Assembly: GCA_018711305.1 (NCBI GenBank)
Contig: DVIL01000038.1
Span: 38,151-102,150 of the forward strand
Direction of reading: 5' to 3'
Source of the DNA: Candidatus Coprenecus stercorigallinarum
GTDB lineage: Bacteria; Bacteroidota; Bacteroidia; Bacteroidales; UBA932
DNA length: 64,000 nt
Shown piece after piece: positions 48,262-54,484 of this stretch. Position 1 is the stretch's first letter. Each line of letters opens with the position of its first letter. The translations under genes and the position numbers were made by a program. Below the pieces are notes generated by a model. It did not search any database and had not been told where the DNA came from. It was given only the letters and a program-made list of their open reading frames with translations.

Positions 48262-48987
48262 TCAGGCAGTGACGCGGAGGCAGTAGCCTATGCTGCGGTG
48301 ACTGGTGATGCAGATGGCAGGGTCTGCGGCCAGACGTTTGCGGAGCCGTGTGATGTGGACGTTGAGGCTGCGGGTGGAGAAATAGTCGTCATCTCCCCAT
48401 AGGCGTTTGAGAATAAGAGTGTTGGAGACAGTCTCCCCGAGGCGGGAGGCAAGCAGGGTGAGGAGTTCTGCCTCGCGGGAGGGAAGTACGGTGCTGCTGC
48501 CATCATCGAGACTCAGGGTACCGGTGACAGGATCAAAGGTATACCGGCCGAGGACGATGGGGGAGGGGCTTTGCGCTGCTGCGGCCCTGGCCCTCTGCCG
48601 CCCGAGCAGGGCGTGGATCCGTACTATCAGCTCGCTCATGGCGAACGGCTTGCGGATGTAGTCCTGGGCCCCCAGCTCGAAGCCGTGCACCACGTCTTCC
48701 GCTCCGGAACGGGCTGAGAGGAAGAGTACAGGTACATCGTCGCTGCAGATACCTTCTTCCCGCAGCCGCCTGACGAAGGTAAATCCGTCCATAGTGGGCA
48801 TCATGATGTCGGTGACCACTACCTCCGGCCGGAACTGTGCCGCAGTGCTCAGCCCGTCCGCACCGTTGTAGGCGCAGCGTACCTCGAAGCCCTTCTCCGA
48901 GAGGGTGTCGGCGATGATGCCCACCAGGGTCCGCTCGTCCTCGACCAGAAGCAGCCTTATTTTTCCGTTGTTGTCACTGATTGTCAT
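48262..48987 (-). CDS. OmpR-family response regulator
   Basis: A 241-residue regulator. The receiver domain has LLLVEDERT, the phospho-acceptor in VVVTDIMMPTMDG and the lysine in DYIRKPF. The C-terminal winged helix has LPSREAELLTLLASRLGETVS and the recognition part STRSLNVHITRLRKRL with SIGYCL. The start overlaps the kinase stop by four bases (ATGA). Direct repeats of TTAACA with about one helical turn between them upstream of neighbouring genes (50549-50620, 54413-54449) are its likely targets, as OmpR-type proteins bind such tandem half-sites. Confidence 0.94.
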   Translation of the reverse strand: MTISDNNGKIRLLLVEDERTLVGIIADTLSEKGFEVRCAYNGADGLSTAAQFRPEVVVTDIMMPTMDGFTFVRRLREEGICSDDVPVLFLSARSGAEDVVHGFELGAQDYIRKPFAMSELIVRIHALLGRQRARAAAAQSPSPIVLGRYTFDPVTGTLSLDDGSSTVLPSREAELLTLLASRLGETVSNTLILKRLWGDDDYFSTRSLNVHITRLRKRLAADPAICITSHRSIGYCLRVTA

Positions 48988-50507
48988 GAGTTCTTTTGTG
49001 TTTCTGAAGATATGGGCAGGATAATGGTGAAGATCGAACCTCTTCCGGGAGCGGGACTGACGCTGATGGTCCCGCCGTGCTTTTCCACCACGAGGCGGCT
49101 GTAGTAGAGGCCGATGCCGAAGCCCCTGACATTCTGTACGTCCCCAGTGGGTATGCGGTAGTATTTCTCGAAGATGCGGCGGCGCTGGGACGGAGGGATT
49201 CCGATGCCGTTGTCCTGTATTTCGATGCGGACGTTACGGCTGTCGGGACTGTGGCGGAGGCGGACGGTGACTTCGGGGGAGGCGGTGGAGTATTTTACCG
49301 CATTGTCCAGGATGTTGGAGATGGCGGCGGAGAGGTGGAAGGTGTCGGCCTCGACGGTTATCGGTCTATCAGGGTATTCCTCGGATATGTGCGCCAGACC
49401 TTCTGTGCTGACGGTCAGCTCCGTGCACAGGCGGTGGAGCAGTCCGCACAGGTCGCAGGGGGTTGAGTTCAGGGGAAAATCGTCCCGCTCCTGCAGGGAG
49501 GTGTCGAGGATGCGGCCTACCATTGCGGACAGGGAGTTGAGCTGGTCCCGGATAATGCCGAGGTAGCGGCGACGGCGTTCCGGATCCTCGTCGGCGGAGT
49601 ACTCCAGCAGGGCTTCGCTGGCGGCTGAGGCGGTGGCAATGGGGGTCTTGAGCTCGTGGGTGATGTTGTGGGTCAGATCCCGGCGCATCTCGCCGATGGC
49701 TTTCTGGCGGAATACGGTGCGTAGCAGGTAGATGTAGCAGAAGCACAGGATGACGGCAATGGCGGAGATGCCGGTGATGAGGCCGGCCATCTGGCGGAGG
49801 AAGTCGCGGGACGGGTCGGCCATCTGTACGGTGCAGACTATACGTGGTGTGGAGTCGCCTATGTGTATCGTGCGGATAAATGTGAGCGGCCGGTCTATGA
49901 CTGTGCTGTCGGAGTACAGGACCCTTGACACGGAGTCCCTGTCAGGCATGACGGTGAAAGATCCGGTGATTTTTATGTCCGGGCCGAAGCCTTCGAGAAA
50001 ATGTATCAGGGAATCCATCGATATGTTTATGCCGGCAGTGTCTATGGCCTCTGTCCCGACTGTGACAGAGCAGGGCCGGGATATGTCCTTGTACCGCAGC
50101 ATGGCGTAGAAAGTCAGCAGGAAGTTGGACGTGCGGAAACCGGTCAGGCTGTCGGTATCCGGAACAGTTGTCATGATGCGGCGTATGGCGTCGGTGTAGG
50201 CTGTCCCGCTTTTGTAGACTTTGATGGAGGCGATGTCATTTACAGAGATATTCGCCAGAAATTCCTGAAAGATGTCCAGACCGTCCGAAGTATCTGTCTG
50301 GAGCAGAACCAGGCTTCTTCCTTCAGCCTGGCGGGCATCCATCTCTGATGTTACGGCTTCGTCCAGGGCCGACTCTACCCTTTCCGCGAACTCATCCTGC
50401 CTGTCCCGGTACGACCCTATGAGCCAGATCACCGTAAGGGTGAGGGCTGTGACAAGGGCCGCTCCTACGGCCGTGCCGACAATGATGAATGTGCGTCTGC
50501 TCTGCAT
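48984..50507 (-). CDS. Membrane sensor histidine kinase partner of the OmpR-type regulator
   Basis: A 507-residue kinase. Two membrane helices (about 10-30 and 240-262) bracket a 210-residue outer sensor domain of no recognised family. The cytoplasmic part has the H-box LTHNITHELKTPIATA, N-box ISNILDNAVKYST, G1 IEIQDNGIGIP, F-box and G2 GFGIGLYYS. The ATG at 50507 is chosen because an earlier in-frame ATG at 50540 lies upstream of the -7 box (50515-50522). It is divergent from the first GLPGLI gene, and the shared gap holds the hexamer array. Confidence 0.93.
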   Translation of the reverse strand: MQSRRTFIIVGTAVGAALVTALTLTVIWLIGSYRDRQDEFAERVESALDEAVTSEMDARQAEGRSLVLLQTDTSDGLDIFQEFLANISVNDIASIKVYKSGTAYTDAIRRIMTTVPDTDSLTGFRTSNFLLTFYAMLRYKDISRPCSVTVGTEAIDTAGINISMDSLIHFLEGFGPDIKITGSFTVMPDRDSVSRVLYSDSTVIDRPLTFIRTIHIGDSTPRIVCTVQMADPSRDFLRQMAGLITGISAIAVILCFCYIYLLRTVFRQKAIGEMRRDLTHNITHELKTPIATASAASEALLEYSADEDPERRRRYLGIIRDQLNSLSAMVGRILDTSLQERDDFPLNSTPCDLCGLLHRLCTELTVSTEGLAHISEEYPDRPITVEADTFHLSAAISNILDNAVKYSTASPEVTVRLRHSPDSRNVRIEIQDNGIGIPPSQRRRIFEKYYRIPTGDVQNVRGFGIGLYYSRLVVEKHGGTISVSPAPGRGSIFTIILPISSETQKNS

Positions 50508-50514
50508 GGTCCTG

Positions 50515-50522
50515 CAAATATA
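50515..50522 (-). promoter_or_regulatory. -7 promoter box of the kinase/regulator operon
   Basis: Reads TATATTTG on the minus strand, seven bases before the ATG at 50507, implying a nearly leaderless mRNA. Confidence 0.55.
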
Positions 50523-50548
50523 CGCATGGTTTCCGGACATCTGCAGAA

Positions 50549-50620
50549 ATTAACATTCGTTAACACAGTCCGTCTCCGGGAGGTTAAGGGTTGTTAACAT
50601 TTGTTAGGCATTCGTTGACC
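50549..50620 (+). promoter_or_regulatory. Hexamer operator array for the GLPGLI gene and the divergent kinase
   Basis: Two TTAACA hexamers stand at 50550 and 50560. A second group, TTAAGG, TTAACA, TTAGGC and TTGACC, starts at 50584, 50594, 50604 and 50615, a spacing of 10, 10 and 11 bp. The first of this group is 58 bp before the -7 box at 50642. The array at 54413 has the same spacing and the same 58-bp distance. Likely bound by the adjacent OmpR-type regulator. Confidence 0.65.
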
Positions 50621-50641
50621 TTGGGAAAGGAGTCATGCCGG

Positions 50642-50649
50642 TAATTTTG
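50642..50649 (+). promoter_or_regulatory. -7 promoter box of GLPGLI gene 1
   Basis: TAATTTTG, 29 bases before the ATG at 50679. Confidence 0.6.
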
Positions 50650-50678
50650 CAGTCAGAAAACGATTAAAAGTTTATGGT

Positions 50679-51602
50679 ATGAGAAAAATTCCCATTGCAA
50701 TGTTTTATGCTGCGGCATGGTTCCTCGGGACCCTGCTGCCTATGGCAATTTCGCCCGCCGACGGCCTGTGCCAGTCGATTCAGGTCATGATCAAGCCGGT
50801 GGCTTACAGGATGGACAGTATCGGTACGGCCCGGCTCGAGTGCCGCTACGGTTGCTTCTGGCTTAAGGATACTACTGCCCGGATGTCGCCGGACGGCGGT
50901 CTGCTCTCCGGGGACAGTGCTGCCCTGGAGCGGGGTATGATGCTGCTGCAGTGCGGCGGACCTTCCGGAGTCTCCCGTTTTTACAGCTATGACAAGTTCT
51001 ACCTGGACTCGCTGATGCTGGCAGCTGACGGAGGTGGCGGGACGGCTTTTGACGTGTGGTCGCTGCCTTCCGGTACTGCATTTACAGTGTACAAGCATTT
51101 CCCCGAGCCGGGACTGATGACCTCGACCGATGTCGTGGGGACGGATAATTACCTGGTTGAGGAGCAGGTGCCGGATTTCGGCTGGAAAGTGTGCGATGAA
51201 TGGAAGGAGGTGCTGGGCTACAGGGTTCGCCGGGCGGAATGCACGTTCCGGGGCAGGGACTATGTGGCGTGGTTCGCGCCGGAACTGCCGGTGTCGGACG
51301 GGCCCTGGAAGTTCTGCGGTCTGCCGGGGCTGATCCTCGAAGTCTATGACGTGCGCATGCAGTACCGCTATGTGCTGGAGGGTCTGACGGTGAAGGATGG
51401 CCTGCGGGTGGAGATGCCCGACGCGCAATATATCCGGACCGATGTGGAGAAGTATCTGCGTACCCTGCGCCGCTATACCGAGAATCCGATGCTGATAATG
51501 TCCGAAATAGATGCCTCGGCCATCTCTGCCGTACGGGTCAGCAAGCCTGCGGACGGGAGTGACCCGTTCAAGTTGAAATTCGATTTTCAGGAGATACTTT
51601 AA
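50679..51602 (+). CDS. GLPGLI-family protein 1
   Basis: A 307-residue exported protein of the GLPGLI family, named for its central motif, here CGLPGLILEVYD. An N-terminal hydrophobic segment (about 8-30) serves as signal peptide. Conserved stretches shared with the next gene are QCGGPSGVSRFYSYD, VPDFGWKVCDEW, GYRVRRAEC, GPWKFCGLPGL and QYIRTD...YLRTLRRY. Several cysteines are in conserved positions, perhaps disulfide-bonded. Family members in Bacteroidota often sit beside TonB-receptor-like outer-membrane proteins, as here, but their function is not established. It is the first gene of a two-gene unit. Confidence 0.88.
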   Translation: MRKIPIAMFYAAAWFLGTLLPMAISPADGLCQSIQVMIKPVAYRMDSIGTARLECRYGCFWLKDTTARMSPDGGLLSGDSAALERGMMLLQCGGPSGVSRFYSYDKFYLDSLMLAADGGGGTAFDVWSLPSGTAFTVYKHFPEPGLMTSTDVVGTDNYLVEEQVPDFGWKVCDEWKEVLGYRVRRAECTFRGRDYVAWFAPELPVSDGPWKFCGLPGLILEVYDVRMQYRYVLEGLTVKDGLRVEMPDAQYIRTDVEKYLRTLRRYTENPMLIMSEIDASAISAVRVSKPADGSDPFKLKFDFQEIL

Positions 51603-51613
51603 AACCATCGCTT

Positions 51614-52888
51614 ATGGAAAAAATGACATTTATCGCCCGCCTGTTATCTGCATTTTCCGTATTTTCTGCACCTCCTGCCACAACGGCAGCGAATCCCGGA
51701 AAACGGTGCCGATGCGGCATGGACGCTGTGTCTACCCCCTCCTTACAGGCTGTGTATGCACACATCCGTGGTTTCCGTCCGACCACAACGGCGGCGAATC
51801 CCGGGAAACGGTGCCGTTGCGGCATGGGCGTTGTGTCTGCCCCCTCCTTACAAGCTGTGTATGCACACATCCGTGGTTTCCGTCCGACCACAACGGCAGC
51901 GAATTCCGGAAAACGGTGCCGTTGCGGTGATGGCAGACGGATGCGGCGCGTTTGGGAGCCGGGAATGGTGGGAGCGATTGCTCTTGTAGCCGTGTTACTG
52001 ACGTTGTTTCCCGTTGTTGTTGCGGGACAGAACACTATGACTGTCTTTTCCGATGATGAGAAGACCCAGGGCTACGAGCGGATAGGAACTGCCCTGATAG
52101 AGTGCACTTACCGCTATGCCTGGCTGCAGGATACTGTGTCCGGAACCCGGATGACGCCGGAGGGGACGTTGCTCTCCGGTGACAGCACGGACATTTCCGA
52201 TGAAGTGATGCTGCTGCAGTGCGGCGGACCTTCGGGAGTCTCGCGTTTCTACAGCTACAGCAATTATTACCGCGACTCGCTGATAACCTCGCTGGTGAAT
52301 GCCGGCAGCTTGGACTTCTCCTCTGTCGGGGATGTGAAAGGCGGCACGTCGGTGCAGATTTTCAAGAACTGGCCCAAGACCGGGCGGATGACGATGATAG
52401 ATGAGATGTTGGATTGGTTCGAGGTGGAGGAGTCCGTGCCGGATTTCGGCTGGAAGGTGTGCGATGAATGGAATGAGATGCTGGGCTACCGGGTGCGCCG
52501 TGCGGAGTGTTCCTTCCGGGGCAGGAACTACGTGGCCTGGTTCGCAACGGAGCTGCCGGTGTCCGAGGGTCCGTGGAAGTTCTGCGGTCTGCCCGGGCTG
52601 GTCATGCACGTGTACGACACGGAGTACCAGTACGTATACATGATGACCGGTATACGGCAGGTTCCGGATTTGCCCGTGATGATACCGGACGAGCAGTATG
52701 TCCGCACCGACCTGCGGAAGTACTACCGCACCCTGCGCCGCTACATCGAGGACCCGATAGGTTTCGTGACTTCCGGCATGGATGTCACCGGCATCAGCAT
52801 TACCGACGACAGCGGCAAGGAAATAGACCCCAACGACCCCAAGCTGGTCAATGCCCTCAGGTACCGGTTCCAGGAGATAGTGGAATAG
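51614..52888 (+). CDS. GLPGLI-family protein 2 with a 105-bp repeat array in its N-terminal region
   Basis: A 424-residue frame whose last 290 residues are a paralogue of the preceding protein (same QCGGPSGVSRFYSY, VPDFGWKVCDEW and CGLPGLVMHVYD motifs). The N-terminus is odd. A first hydrophobic start (MEKMTFIARLLSAFSVFSA) is followed by 2.4 copies of a 35-residue repeat (TTAANPGKRCRCG plus a linker ending HIRGFRP), then a second signal-like helix (VGAIALVAVLLTLFPVVVAG). The repeats are palindromic DNA, probably inserted in frame. If translation instead starts at ATG 51941 or 51965, the product is a normal GLPGLI protein with a standard signal peptide. It starts 11 bases after the first gene. 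Confidence 0.78.
   Translation: MEKMTFIARLLSAFSVFSAPPATTAANPGKRCRCGMDAVSTPSLQAVYAHIRGFRPTTTAANPGKRCRCGMGVVSAPSLQAVYAHIRGFRPTTTAANSGKRCRCGDGRRMRRVWEPGMVGAIALVAVLLTLFPVVVAGQNTMTVFSDDEKTQGYERIGTALIECTYRYAWLQDTVSGTRMTPEGTLLSGDSTDISDEVMLLQCGGPSGVSRFYSYSNYYRDSLITSLVNAGSLDFSSVGDVKGGTSVQIFKNWPKTGRMTMIDEMLDWFEVEESVPDFGWKVCDEWNEMLGYRVRRAECSFRGRNYVAWFATELPVSEGPWKFCGLPGLVMHVYDTEYQYVYMMTGIRQVPDLPVMIPDEQYVRTDLRKYYRTLRRYIEDPIGFVTSGMDVTGISITDDSGKEIDPNDPKLVNALRYRFQEIVE
51681..51924. repeat. 105-bp palindromic repeat array 1
   Basis: Units start at 51681, 51786 and 51891, exactly 105 bp apart; the third is cut after its palindrome. Each opens with a 34-bp palindrome: arm CAACGGCA, an inner GC-rich stretch, arm TGCCGTTG. 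Arm changes in unit 2 leave a G-T pair and unit 1 has one mismatch. The 71-bp remainder is nearly identical between units 1 and 2. All three forward frames are stop-free across the array. Confidence 0.88.
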
Positions 52889-52979
52889 CGATATGATTAT
52901 CCGCAAACTTACCCCCTATAGAATAACGTCGAGAAGGCAGAAAATCAGTCTTTCTGTAAAATTCCCTGGCCCAATTTGT

Positions 52980-53156
52980 CACTATACATTTTCGTTGTAT
53001 CGCATCCCGCTGACTGTCAATAATTTTCCAAATCATAGAAATGTAAGAAGGACGTAAATATCGCTAAAAGGGGGCATTTTAAGGGCTTCTAACATTTTTC
53101 TATTTTACAAATATTTTGATTATCAATACTTTTCGGTTTAACTAAAATGTATAGTG
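52980..53156. mobile_element. Candidate MITE: 177-bp AT-rich element with 13-bp inverted ends
   Basis: CACTATACATTTT at 52980-52992 and AAAATGTATAGTG at 53144-53156 are perfect inverted repeats. The interior is AT-rich and non-coding. I see no exact target-site duplication (flanks TTGT and GTTT), so the mobile-element reading is uncertain; it could also be an IS remnant. Confidence 0.45.
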
Positions 53157-53591
53157 GTTTAGGGGAGTTCCCTGCGACCCCAAAGGTACTTTTGCGGATA
53201 GCCATTAATAGCGAGGTTCCGTTTCGTCTTTGATGGTCGCCGGTAGTCCCTGCGTTTTCTTACGTGCGCATGCCTGTTGCCCGTGCTCAGTGTCCGGCAC
53301 TCTGTATCCAACATTCGGAGTCCATGCCCCACAAGTATTTCGGAGCCGGTGCGATGTCCTTACTTTGTCACAGGTGTACCATTTTTCCCCATCTGCCGGG
53401 TACCTGCGGATGACATATGACGGCAAACCGCTCCACAGGTGTTTGCGAGACCTATGTGATGCGCTGGCACCGCTGCAGGTGCACTGATATGCGCTGGATT
53501 CGGTTCACCTGCGAACGAAGAGTTTCCCTTATGGAAATGCATCCGGAGGAAATGCCCAGCTGCGTGCCTGTAGCGGGTATGCGCCTTGTGC

Positions 53592-53647
53592 ACTCCTTCG
53601 GAAGGAGTCGGGATTTTGCGGGAAAGCGGCTCTCCTTCGGAAGGAGT
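53592..53647. repeat. Paired palindromes, 39-bp period, second locus
   Basis: ACTCCTTCGGAAGGAGT at 53592-53608 and TCTCCTTCGGAAGGAGT at 53631-53647, again with a 22-base spacer. Palindromes and period match those at 44633-44688, but the spacers differ. Confidence 0.85.
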
Positions 53648-53705
53648 ATCAGGATTGGATGTTGGTGCAGCCCTGTTATGCCGTTTTTTCTCCTTTCTAG
53701 TACTG

Positions 53706-54002
53706 CAACGGCAGCAAATCCCATATTTCTGTGCCGTTGTGGTTGGGTGCTGTAGCCGGTGTCGGCCCGAGAGGTGTCTGTGAAGCGGGTGCGCAGGGGA
53801 TGTGCTTCCGCAACGGCAGCATTTCCCGCAATTCACTGCCGTTGTGGTTGGGACTTGTGGCCGGTGTAGGCCCGAGAGGCGTCTGTGAAGCGGGTGCGCA
53901 GGGGATGTGTTTCCGCAACGGCAGCAAATTCCGCATTTCACTGCCGTTGTGGCTGGGAGCTGTGGCCGGTGTCGGCCCGAGAGGCGTCTGTGGTGCGGGT
54001 GG
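53706..54002. repeat. 105-bp palindromic repeat array 2
   Basis: Units start at 53706, 53811 and 53916, again exactly 105 bp apart; the third loses similarity near 54,000. Each opens with a 34-bp palindrome with arms CAACGGCAG and CTGCCGTTG (9 bp in units 2 and 3, 8 bp in unit 1). The 71-bp remainder differs from array 1 but matches it weakly in reverse complement, so the arrays look like inverted relatives. The frame of the following permease fragment stays open through all units. Confidence 0.88.
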
Positions 54003-54003
54003 G

Positions 54004-54390
54004 TGCAGTCTCAGGCTCACCGGCCTTTTCGCACTGCTGACCATTGTCCTGACAGTCATGGCCATGGTCGCCATGAGCACCTGGTATGCCCGCCAGAGGG
54101 CCAAGAGCACCGCCATCCGCAAGATCATGGGCTGCCCCCGGCTGGAAATCTACACCCATACCCTCGCCAGCTTCCTGTCGGCCTCGCTGATTGCCGCGGT
54201 CATTGCCACTCCTCTGATTTACACCTACACCGGACGCTGGCTGCAGACCTACTCCTACCGCATCGACAACCACTGGTGGATGTACCTGCTGGCCCTGCTC
54301 ATCGTGGGGGTGATTGCGGCGCTTTCCATCTCATACCGGGCCGTGCAGCTGATGAACACCAATCCGGCGCTGGCTTTAAGGAAAGATTGA
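54004..54390 (+). pseudogene. FtsX/MacB-type ABC permease, C-terminal fragment
   Basis: About 128 residues match the end of an FtsX-domain permease: LFALLTIVLTVMAMVAMSTW, YARQRAKSTAIRKIMGC (the conserved coupling region), two more membrane helices and the closing NPALALRKD. A full permease of this type is about 400-800 residues. Everything upstream is missing and replaced by repeat array 2, whose reading frame runs into it. No ATPase partner is present. The intact ancestor probably belonged to the GLPGLI/outer-membrane-protein system around it. Confidence 0.75.
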
Positions 54391-54412
54391 CCCGATGATG
54401 TCCAATCGGCAT

Positions 54413-54449
54413 TTAACATTGGTTAACACTTTTTAACAGAGACTTCACC
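54413..54449 (+). promoter_or_regulatory. Hexamer operator array for the outer-membrane protein gene
   Basis: TTAACA at 54413, 54423 and 54433, then TTCACC at 54444: spacing 10, 10 and 11 bp, with the first hexamer 58 bp before the -7 box at 54471. Geometry is identical to the array at 50584-50620. Confidence 0.7.
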
Positions 54450-54470
54450 CGCCTGCTTTTCCGCAGATTG

Positions 54471-54478
54471 TATTTTTG
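54471..54478 (+). promoter_or_regulatory. -7 promoter box of the outer-membrane protein gene
   Basis: TATTTTTG, six bases before the ATG at 54485, implying a nearly leaderless mRNA. Confidence 0.55.
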
Positions 54479-54484
54479 CTGCGT

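Larger units (their letters stand above)
52889..53705. other. Non-coding accessory stretch
   Basis: No reading frame here resembles a protein. Bases 52,900-53,170 are clearly AT-rich compared with the flanks and contain the 177-bp inverted-end element. A perfect but orphan -7-like box (TACTTTTG, 53187-53194) lies just after it. From 53,200 on the DNA has ordinary G+C but no recognisable gene, then the paired 39-bp palindromes. This is where the missing 5' part of the permease gene would be expected, so it looks like rearranged debris. Confidence 0.6.

Noticed and set aside
53360..53941. Open frames through the 53.4-53.9 kb region as a real protein
   Set aside because: They consist of the repeat units and low-complexity residues, with no conserved domain and no suitable promoter or start.
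51681..54002. CRISPR-like arrays
   Set aside because: The period is 105 bp with a palindromic 34-bp part, but the 71-bp 'spacers' are near-identical within each array and there are no cas genes. They are tandem repeats.
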